DNA of 64,000 nt from Scilla litardierei (GCA_030789695.1 CM061141.1:328151938-328215937); one strand, 5' to 3'. Positions 21,294-33,023 are shown, counted from the first letter of the stretch. Program-made: numbers and translations. Notes: a model not told the origin generated them from the sequence alone.

Positions 21294-23290
21294 ATAGCGT
21301 CGGAGCTGTGAGACATGAAAGACTTCATGTACTCCTTCCAATGCAGGCGGCAAGGCAAGGCGATATGCCACCTCGCCTACTCGCTCCAAGATATCGAATG
21401 GACCAATATATCGAGGGCTGAGCTTCCCTCTTCGTCCAAAGCGAATCATTCCACGATTCGGCGAGATCTTCAAGAATATATGATCACCGGGCTGGAACTC
21501 CAAATGTCGGCGCTTTGCATCTGCCCAATGCTTGTATCGATCTTGCGCCAACGGTAGCTTTTCTCTGATGGTCCGAACCACTTCTACTGCTTCCACAATC
21601 AAATCCGGACCGATGAGCTCTCGGTCGCCAACGTCGTCCCAGCTCAAGGGGGAACGACACTTCCTGCCATATAGCGCTGCGAAAGGCGCCATACCGATGC
21701 TGGCCTGATAGCTGTTGTTGTAGGCAAATTCTACGAGGTGTAGATGATCTTCCCACGATCCCTTGAAGTCCAGCATACACGCACGCAACATGTCCTCCAG
21801 AATCTGAATGGTGCGTTCTGACTGGCCATCGGTCTGAGGATGATAAGCTGTACTAAAGCTCAATCGGGTCCCCAGACACTCCTGCAAGCTCTTCCAAAAA
21901 TGAGACGTGAATCGAGTGTCTCTGTCTGAAACAATGCTGACAGGGACACCATGCAGCTTCACGATCTCCTCCATGTACTTCTTGGCAAGCATCTCGGTCG
22001 ACTGGCCCACTCTAAAAGGAATAAAGTGCGCTGACTTGGTCAATCGATCCACGATCACCCAGACAGCATCGTTGTGCTTCGTGCTCTTGGGTAGTCCCGT
22101 CACAAAGTCCATCGTGATGTGATGCCACTTCCACTCTGGGATGGGCAAAGGCTGCAACAAACCGGCAGTCCGGTGATGTTCAGCCTTCACCTGCTGGCAC
22201 ACTATACACTTCGCCACACTGCGTGCGACGCTTCTCTTCATCCCATGCCACCAGTAGTGTAGCCGCAAGTCTTGGTACATCTTGGTCCCGCCTGGATGAA
22301 TAGAATACGGAGAGCTGTGAGCTTCCTCCAATAAAGCTTCTCTGACATCTCCAGATGGTACGCAGATGCGGTTGCCGAATCTCAAAGATCCGTCCTCATG
22401 GATCTTGAATTCCGGCCTCCGACCTGCTAACAACATGTCTCTGATCTTCTGTAGCTTCTCGTCTCCGGCTTGAGCAGCTTTGATCTTATCCACTAGGTCA
22501 AACTGGATCTGAAGGTTGAGTAACGAAGACGTCACTCCAGGCAGTATGACATCCATCTCCATGGCTCGAATCTCGTGTCGAAGCCTCCATTGTGATGTAA
22601 GAGTCATCACTGCAGGGAGGCGACTCAAAGCATCTGGTACGACATTGACCTTCCCAGGATGGTACTGAAGGTCAATATCATAATCCGCCATCAGCTCGAT
22701 CCATCGTCGTTGGCGCATATTGAGCTCCTTCTGGGTGAACAGGTATTTGAGACTCTTGTGATCCGAGAATATCTTTACATGTTCGCCCAGCAAGAAGTGC
22801 CTCCAAATCTTCAGAGCAAAAATAACTGCCGCCAACTCAAGGTCATGAGTGGGGTAGTTCTTCTCATGGATCTTCAATTGCCTGGAAGCATAGGCGACGA
22901 CTCGGCCATGCTGATGCAGCACGCACCCAAGCCCTTTGCCAGAAGCATCACAAAATACTTCGTACCCTCCGGTTCTGTCTGGGATGACCAGAATCGGGGC
23001 AGAAGTCAGTCTCTTCTTCAACTCCTGGAATGCATCCTTGCAGGCCTTCGACCAGACGAACATTACGTCCTTTCTCGTCAATTTCGTCATGGCTCCCGCG
23101 ATCTTCGAGAAGTCCTGAATGAATCGTCGGTAGTAACCAGCCAGTCCTAGGAAACTTCGAATCTCGGTGACGGTTTTCGGGGCTGGCCAGTTCTGAACAG
23201 CAGCTACTTTCTCGGGGTCGACGGATATCCCTTCTCCAGATATGATGTGGCCCAGGAAAGCCACCTTGTCGAGCCAAAACTCACACTTAC
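21294..23290 (-). pseudogene. pol: Ty3/Gypsy chromovirus pol fragment: RT end, RNase H, integrase
   Basis: Read on the minus strand from 23290, the frame enters inside the reverse transcriptase ([15 protein letters not shown]). It continues through RNase H ([26 protein letters not shown]), the integrase zinc-binding region ([15 protein letters not shown] to [11 protein letters not shown]) and the integrase core ([35 protein letters not shown]). It ends in the [11 protein letters not shown] segment typical of Tekay/Del-type chromoviruses. The frame has no stop but is cut at both ends. The C-terminus, including any chromodomain, is lost at the Sirevirus LTR after VSQLRRY. The RT N-terminus, protease and gag are lost at the junction with the Copia derivative at about 23290. 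Not functional. Confidence 0.9.
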
Positions 23291-24277
23291 TGTTGATTGT
23301 GTCCTGCTGATTGTGTGTCCCGATACAACGAACCACATCTTGTAAAGATCCGCGTTTATTAATTACCAAACAACCAGGATTCATATCATCATGTAGATTA
23401 CTATTATACCCTTGATGATTTGTATATTTAAACACATCAAGAAAAATGAAAAGATCACTGGTTTCTTTTCTATCTTTTTCTCCAGTCATATAATTTCTTC
23501 ATGGTATCAGAGCCATTGCTTAACAGCAAGCTGATCCTACTTCTTCCGCTTCTCTAAATCTTCAATTGGACTCTAATGGAGCCGATCTCTCCAAATCTCT
23601 CCAAATCGGCTATCTCCCTATCCTCCAATTTGGTGTTTCACTCCAAAACCAAACACTTCACAGTCAACTACCACTTCATCAGAGAGCAAACTACATCGGG
23701 CAATATTCAAGTGCGACACTTCTCCACATAAGACAACCCTACAGACATCTTTACTAAGAGTCTCCCAGTAGATTGTTTTGAACTTCTACGGGCCAAGTTG
23801 TTTGTCATATCTGTCGATCAGTTTGCGGGGACGTATAAGGAAAGTAGATCAAATCCCCCTAAACTCGGGATCACATCAAATGCATTCATTGTTGATTGTG
23901 TCCCGATACAACGCACCACATGTTGTAAGAATATAAGGAAAGTAGACCAAATCCCCCAAACCCATGACACATCAAAGGCATTCATTGCTTATTGTGTCCC
24001 GATACAACGTACCACATGTTGCAAAGAATATAAGGAAAGTAGACCAAATAACTCAAACCCGGGATCACATCAAAGGCATTGAATGCTGATTGTGTCCTGA
24101 TATAACGAACCACATCTTGTAAAGATCCACGTTTATTAGTTACCAAACAACCAAGATTCATATCATCCTGTAGATTATTATTATACCCTTGACGATTTGT
24201 ATATTTAAACACATCAGGAGAAATGAAAAGATCACTGGTTTCTTTTCCATCTTTTCTCCAGTCATATAATTTCTTCA
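23291..24277 (+). mobile_element. Internally deleted Copia derivative with two LTR copies
   Basis: A TG...CA repeat (23291-23501) is followed immediately by the tRNA-Met primer site TGGTATCAGAGC (23502-23513). A similar repeat ends at 24277 (similarity from about 24086). The ~0.4 kb between keeps only the last piece of Copia RNase H (residues NPTDIFTKSLPVDCFELL, about 23738-23800). Nearly all of gag-pol is therefore gone. No matching target duplication is seen (CTTAC and ATATG), so one end has recombined. Confidence 0.7.
23826..24090 (+). repeat. About three tandem ~100-bp repeats at the LTR start
   Basis: The phrase TATAAGGAAAGTAGA followed by TCAAA(T/G)GCATT and TTGTGTCCCGATACAACG recurs at about 23836, 23933 and 24029. 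It then leads into the second LTR. The copies are diverged. Confidence 0.7.
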
Positions 24278-25315
24278 ATATGTAAAGCCCGTTATATAAG
24301 TGATCTCATTTATTTGGTTAAGTGGGCTTAAATCAGTCGATCAGGTTGTGTGCCTTTATGTGTAGAGACAATTGGTCTTCAATTCGTTGATGGGTGGAAT
24401 TGAAAACCGTAAGGTTAAGGAGGCTAGCCAATTTATATGCGGTCATGATCCCCGAACACACGAACAAGTTAGCCGTCTTGTCTACGTCTCATCGCTAGAA
24501 TTAAACTGTGAGAAGGGCAAAGGAATTCTCCAATGGTTGATTCGTGTGGATCTGGAAGATCATCCGATGCGTTATCGTCAGAACGTCTTTCAGACTACAT
24601 CTATGGATTCAGGTACGCTTCCGCTAATCATAGAAGGTAAAGTTTTAAGATTCAGTATGCCTACATCTAGATGTGTATGTTTAGGGTTAAATACATATCT
24701 AGATCTCTAGTTCTTTCAGCACATGCTCAGGAGACATCGAAAAATCGATCAAATAGAAGCTAGATGTTTGTGGGTATTCAGTACTTGACCAATTGGCATG
24801 TCGCATAAAGATTTGTTGCAAAACCCATGAGAGACTATATTCAACAAAGAACAAAATTTTATTGTGGGAATGAGCCAGTGCTCGCATGTGTGAACGTTAA
24901 ACAAACAGTGCGTCAACTATACTGATGGTGAAAACCCGTATGGTTTTGTCATTCTGCGATGAAGCGCGTTTCAAAGATACATGGTATGGAGATTATAGCT
25001 AGAGACCATAGTCGTTTTAACCACTTTGAGGATGGAGCTTGGTCATGTAATTTACTGCGCGTGAATCTTATAGTTCTATCAGTTGCTGGGTTATTTACAA
25101 GACATTGGTGCTATGCATGTATTAAACAGGTCAGCACATCTTATAGCCTTGATATATTTATTTTTCAAATGTTTCAATCACAAAGAAAATAGAGGATGTC
25201 TTTTTAATGAGTTATCTATATGGGTACATTTGTGAACAGTAGTCGATAATCTGGGCTCTTTTGAAATTTGTTTCATCTGTCTTTAAATTTTCAGTTGATG
25301 CAGTGTCCATTAATG
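24278..25315. other. Unassigned DNA, no gene recognised
   Basis: Short open frames exist (24372-24710, 24959-25192) but none shows a known motif or good codon structure. Possibly decayed retroelement sequence. Confidence 0.3.
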
Positions 25316-26885
25316 GGTCCAGGTTGGCTCCTACGGCCGTTGGACAGCGCGAAGGTCCAACGCGCCGTGGACCGGCCGATGTTTCTACAGCTATTCCATC
25401 ATCAGGGGGTCGGGGTTGGCTCCTTCGGGCGTTGGACTATCGAATGGTCCAACGCGATATGCACCATTCGATCTCATCAAGATTAATAATAATTGAAATT
25501 TATTGAAATAATTACTACAGCAAACCCAAAAGAAACTTAGCGTTCTTCACTTGTGATCATTTGCCTTCTTCATCCGAACTCAGTTGCAGCAATCTCACAT
25601 CCCGCTTCTTCAGCTTCATCCTCTTCAAAGCGAGATCCACCATCGACGACAATGAGGATGGCCTCTCCATCGACGGCAATGAGGATGACCTCGCTCATAA
25701 AAGCTTTCCCTTTTCTCTCCCATGAAACCACCTTCTTCAAGTGCTGCCTTGGCTATAAACGAAGATGTTGAGCATCGAATTGTATGGAATTTCAAGGTTG
25801 TGGGATTTAAGTTGAAGGAGTTATTCATTAAATTGGGTTGTAATTTTGGGGTCGAGGTTGGCTCCATCGGGCATTGGACTATCGAATGGTCCAACACGCA
25901 ATGCACCGTTCGATCTCATCACGATTAATAATAATTGAAATAATTGAAATAACTACTGCAGCAAACCTAAAAGAAACTGAGCGTTCTTCACTTGTGATCG
26001 TTTGTCCTCTTCCTCCGAACTCAGTTGCAGCAATTTCACATCCCGCTTCTTCAGCTTCATCCTCTTCAAAGCGAGATCCACCATCGACGACAATGAGGAT
26101 GGCCTCTCCATCGACGGCGATGAGGATGGCCTCGCTGATAAAAGCTTTCCCTTTTCTCTCCCATGAAACCACCTTCTTCAAGTGCTGCCTTGGCTATGAA
26201 CGAAGATGTTAAGCATCGAATTGTATGGAATTTCAAGGTTGTGGGATTTAATTTGAAGATGTTATTCATTAAATTGGGTTGTAATTTTGGGGTCGGGGTT
26301 GGCTCCTTCGGGCGTTGGACTATCGAATGGTCCAACGTGCTATGTACCGTTCGATCTCATCACGATTAATAATAAATGAAATAAATGAAATAATTACTAC
26401 AGCAGACCAAAAAAGAGACTGAGCGTTCTTCACTTGTGATCGTTGTCTTCTTCCTCTGAACTCAGTTGCATCAATTTCACATCCCGCTTCTTCAGCTTCA
26501 CCCTCTTCAAAGCGAGATCCACCATCAACGACAATGAGGATTCCCACTCCATCGACGGCGATGAGGATGGCCTCGCTCATAAAAGCTTTCCCTTTTCTCT
26601 CCCATGAAACCACCTTCTTCAAGTGCTGCCTTGGCTATGAACAAAGATGTTGAGCATCGAATTGTATGGAATTTCAAGGTTGTGGAATTTAATTTGAAGG
26701 CGTTATTCATTAAATTGGGTTGTAATTTTGGGGTCGGGGTTGGCTCCTTCAGGCGTTGTACTATCGAATGGTCCAACGCACTATGCACCGTTCGATCTCA
26801 TCACGATCAATAATAATTGAAATAATTGAAATAATTACTGTAGCAGACCCAAAAGAAACTAAGCGTTCTTCACTTGTGATCGTTT
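25316..26885. repeat. Foldback-like terminal block 0: ~440-bp tandem repeats with hairpin ends
   Basis: GTTCTTCACTTGTGATC recurs at about 25541, 25983, 26425 and 26865, giving a period near 441 bp. Each unit opens with GGGTTGGCTCC and a hairpin CGTTGGAC, 9 nt, GTCCAACG. A first, more diverged hairpin lies at 25338-25366. The inverse of this end (GTCCAACGCC...GGAGCTAACCCG) is at 27810-27839. The left and right ends are therefore inverted repeats of about 60 bp, the left one being in tandem. The 100-codon frames open on both strands in each unit look incidental. The block is interrupted on the right by an LTR-like sequence. Confidence 0.7.
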
Positions 26886-27780
26886 TGTTGGAAATCGAGT
26901 CTCCACCCCGTGGTTATTTTGATGATGAGCAACATATTATGCTACTAATATTTTCATCGAGTTTGTGTGCAGGAAATGTATTTTTAATAATAGCGTATGA
27001 AGCAAAGATGCATTGCACAAATGAGAGCTATGAATGATTGGAGCTCAAATGTGCAAGGAGCAAATCAAGTCAAGTCCAAATGAAGCCAACAAGAAGAATT
27101 GCATGCTTAAATGTAATATGTAATTTTGGCTTTTATTTGAGTCTTAGGAATTTGTTAAGGCAATTTGATTAAGCCCATACACACACTTAGGATTATGCCA
27201 AAATGTTTTAAAATATTTTTTTCCTAAGTTTTCGAGCCCAAAAGCCCATACTGGAAATGGCTCTGGGAGTCGACTACCATCATACTGGGAGTCGACTACC
27301 AGAAGACATTCCAGCATATAGGTTAAACGGTTAGATTTTCAAAATCGTTTTAATTGTTGCATATAAATGAATTCGAAATTATTTTTCAAAAGTCTCCTTG
27401 TTTAAATGCTTATAAATGTTGGAAAAATATTTTGGAAATAATTTGAATTTCAAATTTCAAATTTCAAATTTCAAATGCAAATATATTTGGAAATTATTTG
27501 AAATTCAAAATTCAAAATTCAAATTTCAATCTCCTTGATTAATGCAAACATATTTGGAAATTATTTGAATTTCAAATTTCAAATTTCAAATTTTTTGAAA
27601 TGACTTTTCATCCTTTTAAATAGAGGTATTGAGCTTGGATTTGATACAAGAAAAATTTCTCATCTAAATTATTTGCTCAAAGTTCTCAAAGCTCTCCTAT
27701 TTTATTTGAAAGTCTTTTAGGCCTTGTTCTAATTTTCTGTGCTGAAAATTCTTTTGTTGATTTTATTTATTGGCCTAACA
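26886..27780 (+). mobile_element. Probable solo LTR related to Sirevirus LTRs
   Basis: It starts TGTTGGAAAT and ends GGCCTAACA. Its first 60 bp resemble the start of the Sirevirus LTR at 8533 (TGTTGGA, GACTCC, GGTT, TTTTGATGATGA). It has two direct copies of CTGGGAGTCGACTACCA (about 27262-27302), AT-rich runs of AATTTCAAATTTC, and a TATA-like TTTAAATAGAGG near 27616. No primer site or polypurine tract adjoins it. It replaces the end of the preceding foldback block, so its insertion or a later deletion removed flanking DNA. Confidence 0.5.
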
Positions 27781-27903
27781 CCAACTTGAATTTGATCTCC
27801 AACCATGCCGTCCAACGCCAATAGGAGCTAACCCGCCCCATTCCTTGAGTAGAAACCCAGCTGTAATAAGAAACCAACTGAAACCAAGCTGCAACTGGAA
27901 TAA

Positions 27904-28370
27904 GCCCCGTTCATTACGCATTCCTCCTACCTGCTCCCCCCACCTCTGTCCTCTGCAGCCTTACATGACCTCGACTTCCCCGGCCTCGACCTAGAATTTC
28001 AAGCCCTACCGGCCGTCGAGCCCCCGCTGGACGCCGAATTCCCCGAAGAATTCGCCTCATTGTTCTTCAAGAGCCTCGCTCCCCACGTGAAATCGACCGT
28101 CTCCGGTTCATCGCTCCCTGTTTCGGCCATCTTCGTCGACTTCTTCACCACGCCGGTCATTGATGCGGCGACCGAGCTCAACGTCCCGACGTACATTTGC
28201 TTCACGTCGACCGCGCTCATTCTGAGCCTGCTGCTGCACCTGCCGACTCTCAACGAAAGCATTGGCGGCAGAGAGTTTGAAGAGATTTGAAGAAGGGGTC
28301 GAGTTGCCCGGGATCCAGGCGATACCGGTGGCATCTGGAGTTCCTTCTCTATCTTCGATCCCCATTTCCT
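27904..28370 (+). pseudogene. UDP-glycosyltransferase fragment, UGT71/72/88-like N-terminal region (U1)
   Basis: From 27904 the frame reads through LDFPGL and FFKSLAPHVKSTV to AIFVDFFTTPVIDAATELNVPTY and LLLHLPTL. This is the pattern of the acceptor-binding N-terminal half of plant family-1 glycosyltransferases (residues about 35-150 of ~470). A TGA at 28288-28290 stops it. The expected continuation (FEEGVELPGI) goes on in another frame to about 28370, so there is a frameshift. No PSPG sugar-donor motif and no proper start are present. It cannot be an active enzyme. Confidence 0.8.
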
Positions 28371-28394
28371 TGAGTAGGCAGCCTTCGGCACATA

Positions 28395-29067
28395 ATGTCT
28401 GCCATTATTTGGTACAAGTACAACGCCTTGCTGCTGGCTGCTCTCGTACGTGGAGCATCAATGTGGGAGAACACCGAGACTGGAGGGAAAAGGTGAGTTA
28501 GTTCCTCGATCACTTCTGATGCAAGTTGTTCTCAACTTTGAACTAATTCTTTTAAAACCTATTCATCATCATCATCCTCCTTGCAGCTACGTCTCTCTCA
28601 TCGACGACGATTTCCCACCGGATATTGGCACCACCAACCCCTCGCCTTTTCTTCCACATGGTCCTACTCCTCCAAGGCAGACACGCAAGCCAGAACATCA
28701 AGAAACTCCGACCACCACCACCACCTCTCATACAAAGAGATGGATAATAGTCGGAGCCATAATCGCTGCCATTATCAATTTAGGATTGCTCATCGTCGTA
28801 TTCTTGAAGTGCAGGATTGCCCAACGTCAGGAGGAGCCTGGCATTGCACTGGGGGTGGTTGAAGCGAACCGGGTATGTCTCTGTTTTTTGTTTTTCTATT
28901 TATTTTTAGAAGTTAGTTCATTTTTTGTGATTAATGATATCTTAATTTGTTTAATTGTGCAGGATAGTTTTGAGTCATATGCATCAGCGGTAGCGGATGA
29001 TCTGCCACCTATCTCCCCTTCAACTCCTCTGAGGCCATATGCATCCGCTCCTTTGTCGGTCGGATGA
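28395..29067 (+). CDS. Candidate small single-pass membrane protein, three exons, unrecognised (U1)
   Basis: Exon 1 (28395-28492, ATG start) has a hydrophobic stretch, YNALLLAALV. Exon 2 (28587-28872) has a Pro/Thr-rich segment and a clear membrane helix IIVGAIIAAIINLGLLIVVF followed by basic KCR. Exon 3 (28963-29067) ends in TGA. Splice sites are canonical (AAG|GTGAGT, TTGCAG|, CGG|GTATGT, TGTGCAG|), and the phases match (2, then 0), giving 162 residues. I do not recognise the family. A further frame after an acceptor at about 29275 (ending at 29379) might be an alternative last exon. Exon 1 includes the hAT footprint, which adds two codons in frame. It may be a fragment of a larger lost gene. 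Confidence 0.4.
28411..28425. other. hAT excision footprint in U1
   Basis: U1 reads GGTACAAGTACAAC where U2-U4 have GGTACAAC, then the hAT element. In U2 the element is followed by a second GGTACAAC. U1 thus keeps both target copies minus one base from each, which is the usual hAT excision scar. Confidence 0.75.
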
Positions 29068-30704
29068 AATAGCATAGGAGTTTTGAAACAATGCTCTACT
29101 CCATTACTGAAATCTTAATTGCTTACTATGGTTGGTCTTAAATCAATGATCTACTCCATTGCGTCATCTTGCTGATCTTGTTAAATTGACTTCATTCGGA
29201 TCTATGAATTGCTTGTGATTTACTTAGCATTTATCTTATTGATCTAATTGTTTTGATCTTTCTTTATCAACAGACTCATTCAAACATTGCTATTAAGAAC
29301 CATTATCATCTTCACGAGGGATATGGGGTTGGTCTTGTGGGAGGATTGCTCTCTTATACATATGTGTTCAACTCATAATCAATGATTATAATGTGTTGGT
29401 ATTTTGATAGTTTTCTTCATCTAATCCTTTTGGAAGAAAATAGTTCAGCCCAAACTTTAAGATGTTCATGAGTCCTCCAACTATGGATCCAGGACTGACC
29501 GCGCAATCAAGTTCTGAACCAACCAAACCATTAAAGTTAGTGAGATATTGAAATTTTATGATTTGCCTCAAATTTTGCAGCCAAAACTATGGGGTCCCCC
29601 TCCAAAACTTTCAAAAACTCTCACACGACTTGTTCATTCTTGGACAAGAGACCTCAGCTATTGGTTTATTCTTGAATCTTAATTTGTGCTGAGTGACAAA
29701 AGCTTCAGCCCACAATTCTGTTGATTTGGTGGGAATTGGTGCAGGATAAAAAGCTTATAATTTTTTCCCTTTTTTGTTGTACAGACTGATTTGGCACAAA
29801 TTCTCACAAAATCTGGTGATATTCTGTGTTGCAAACAATCAAAATCTCTACATTAGTCTCATGGGTCTTGATCTGCTTCTCATTTGTATGCTACTATGAA
29901 CAATTAGTCTCATGGGTCTGTTGATTTGGTGGGAATTGGTGCAGAATAAAAAGCTTATAATTTTTTCCCTTTTTTGTTGTACAGACTGATTTGGCACAAA
30001 TTCTCACAAAATCTGGTGATATTCTGTGTTGCAAACAATCAAATTCTCTACAATTAGTCTCGTGGGTCTTGATCTGCTTCTCATTTGCATGCTACTATTA
30101 ACATACAATCTCGAAATGTGATTGTAAACATCTTCAATCTTGAAGAATGGCCTTGTTGTTGTTGAACCTTTTTCCAGTAGTCCGTCAGAATTTTCAGTTC
30201 ATTGAAGGCAGCGCTATACCAAATACTGTGGGTTTTTTGAGCTATGCAAATTGTTGAGATATGCCAACTTGTGATCAAATGTTTATCTGTAACTTGTGAT
30301 CAAATTGTTGAGATATGCAAATTGATTATCTATGTTTTGTTTCCCAATGTCACTATATCAATTTTATCTCATGTTTATCTATAACTTGTGATCAAATTGT
30401 CGGGATATGCAAATTGATTATCTATGTTTTGTTTCCCAACATCAACATATGAACTGTGAAACATTGGATGAGTTGCTTGGACTGAAACACAAACAATAGT
30501 AATTTGATATTGCACATGCTAAAATCACATGTTACACAGAATTCTGCTTGTATGTTACTCGTTATGTCTCCCTTAATACCTAGTTGTCTCGCTATTTGAT
30601 ATTGCACAACTTCCCTTAATACCTAGTACCCTAAAACAAGTTCAGGTTGGTTCCCTTTATATGTTTGGTTATTGATGTGGATAGAGGTTCAGGTTGGCAT
30701 TCTG

Positions 30705-30814
30705 TGTTAAAGTGTGTGACCCGAATCCGGTTTAGTGACCCAACCCGAAGAGCTCGCGGTGCGACATTTATTGGGAAATTTTCAGGGCTCTGTGGTGGTA
30801 GCGGAGGGATCGGG
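30705..30814 (+). repeat. First 110 bp of the Tork-type Copia LTR, in U1
   Basis: It is nearly identical to 52629-52738 (TGTTAAAGTGTG...GAGGGATCGGG) and preceded by TTCTG, the Copia target duplication. It is fused at its right edge to the foldback block. Confidence 0.9.
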
Positions 30815-32444
30815 GTTGAAGGCGTTATTGATTAAATTGGGTTGTAATTTTAGGGTCGGGGTTGGCTCCTTCGGGTGTTGGACTATTGAATGGTCCAACG
30901 CGCTATGCACCATTCGATCTCATCACGATTAATAATAATTGAAATAATTGAAATAATTACTGCAGCAGACCCAAAAGAAACTGAGCGTTCTTCACTTGTG
31001 ATCGTTTGTCTTCTTCCTCCGAACTCAGTTGCTGCAATTTCACATCCCGCTTCTTCAGCTTCATCCTCTTCAAAGCGAGATCCACCATCAACGTCAATGA
31101 GGATGTCCTCTCCATAGACGGCGATGAGGATGGCCTCGCTCATAAAAGCTTTCCCTTTTCTCTCCCATGAAACCACCTTCTTCAAGTGATGCCTTGGCTA
31201 TGAACAAAGATGTTGAGCATCAAATTGTATGGAATTTCAAGGTTGTGGGATTTAATTTGAAGGCGTTATTCGTTAAATTGGGTTGTAATTTTGGGGTCGG
31301 GGTTGGCTCTGGACCATCGAATGGTCCAACTCTCTATGCACCGTTCGATCTCATCACGATCAATAATAATTGAAATAATTGAAATAATTACTGTAGCAGA
31401 CCCAAAAGAAACTGGGCGTTCTTCACTTGTGATCGTTTGTCTTCTTCCTCCAAACTCTGTTGCAGCAATTTCACATCCCGCTTCTTCAGCTTCATCCTCT
31501 TCAAAGCGAGATCCACCATCGACGGATATGAGGATGGCCTCTCCATCGATGGCGATGAGGATGGCCTCGCTCATAAAAGCTTTCCCTTTTCTCTCCCATG
31601 AAACCGCCTTCTTCAAGTGCTGCCTTGGATATGAACGAAGATGTTGTGCATCAAATTGTAAGGAATTTCAAGGTTGTGGGATTTTAGTTGAAGGCGTTAT
31701 TTATTAAATTGGGTTGTAATTTTAGGGTCAGGGTTGGCTCCTTCGGGTGTTGGACTATTGAATGGTCCAACGCGCTATGCACCGTTCGATCTCATCACGA
31801 TTAATAATAATTGAAATAATTGAAATAATTACTGCAGCAGACCCAAAAGAAACTGAGCGTTCTTCACTTGTGATCGTTTGTCTTCTTCCTCCGAACTCAG
31901 TTGCAGCAATTTCACATCCCGCTTCTTCAGCTTCATCCTCTTCAAAGCGAGATCCACCATCAACGGCAATGAGGATGTCCTCTCCATCGACGGCGATGAG
32001 GATGGCCTCGCTCATAAAAGCTTTCCCTTTTCTCTCCCATGAAACCACCTTCTTCAAGTGCTGTCTTGACTATGAATGAAGATGTTGAGCAACGAATTGT
32101 ATAGAATTTCATTGTTGTGGGATTTAATTTGAAGGCGTTATTCGTTAAATTGGGTTGTAATTTTGGGGGATGATAGAAGGGGAAATCGATGGGATTGGGC
32201 ACCACTTCACAGTTCATCTTTTTCCCCCCTTTTTCTCTGTTTTTTTTTCTTTTTCAGTGTTTAAACTTGAATCTTTTTTTAATTGCTTGATAAAAAGATT
32301 GCATTTTGGATTGTGGGTGGTGTGGTATCAGATCGCATCCAGATCTTTTTTGGTTGGTGTTGTATCAGATCGCATCCAGATCTAACGGTTCACAGTGCGT
32401 TGGACAACCATACCGTCCAACGCCAATAGGAGCTAACCCGCCCC
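30815..32444. repeat. Foldback-like element after U1
   Basis: Three 440-bp left-end repeats lie here, with hairpins near 30878, 31313 and 31750. The middle one has a short form (CTCTGGACCATCGAATGGTCCAAC). A unique segment from about 32165 and the inverted right end with hairpin GCGTTGGAC / GTCCAACGC (32398-32444) follow. The left edge is fused to the 110-bp LTR piece. Confidence 0.75.
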
Positions 32445-32508
32445 TTTCCTTGAGTAGAAACCCAGCTGTAATAAGGAACCAACTGAAACCAAGCTGTAAC
32501 TGGAATAA

Positions 32509-32895
32509 GCCCCGTTCATTACGCATTCCTCCTACCTGCTCCCCCCACCTCTGTCCTCTGCAGCCTTACATGACCTCGACTTCCCCGGCCTCGACCTAGA
32601 ATTTCAAGCCCTACCGGCCGTGGAGCCCCCGCTGGACGCCGAATTCCCCGAAGAATTCACCTCATTGTTCTTCAAGAGCCTCGCTCCCCACGTGAAATCG
32701 ACCGTCTCCGGTTCATCGCTCCCTGTTTCGGCCATCTTCGTCGACTTCTTCGCCACGCCGGTCATTGATGCGGCGACCGAGCTCAACGTCCCGACGTACA
32801 TTTGCTTCACGTCGACCGCGCTCATTCTGAGCCTGCTGCTGCACCTGCCGACTCTCAACGAAAGCATTGGCGGCAGAGAGTTTGAAGAGATTTGA
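32509..32895 (+). pseudogene. UDP-glycosyltransferase fragment (U2 copy)
   Basis: A copy of the U1 fragment with the same truncation and the same stop at its end. A few substitutions are seen, such as Thr for Ala in the EEFTSLFF segment and Ala for Thr in VDFFATPV. Confidence 0.8.
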
Positions 32896-33023
32896 AGAAG
32901 GGGTCAAGTTGCCCGGGATCCAGGCGATACCGGCGGCATCTGGAGTTCCTTCTCTATCTTCGATCCCCATTTCCTTGAGTAGGCAGCCTTCGGCACACAA
33001 TGTCTGCCATTATTTGGTACAAC

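Larger units (their letters stand above)
27811..32415 (+). repeat. Tandem unit U1 (4605 bp)
   Basis: The unit contains, in order, the right inverted end of the foldback-like element (to 27839), a UGT pseudogene (27904-28370), a candidate small membrane-protein gene (28395-29067), about 1.6 kb of non-coding DNA with internal 200-bp (29719-30118) and ~120-bp (30240-30430) duplications, and a 110-bp Copia LTR start (30705-30814). It ends with three 440-bp foldback repeats. U1 lacks the hAT element but keeps its footprint at 28411-28425. Similarity to the other units is high throughout. Confidence 0.9.

Noticed and set aside
25316..27839. Helitron ending based on the hairpin GTTGGAC/GTCCAAC
   Set aside because: The hairpin is not followed by CTRR at the right distance, and both ends are inverted repeats, which Helitrons lack.
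28450..28962. Single 205-codon frame through the intron of the small membrane-protein gene
   Set aside because: The stretch after ANR is a T-rich intron bounded by GTATGT and TGTGCAG. Its length happens to be a multiple of three.
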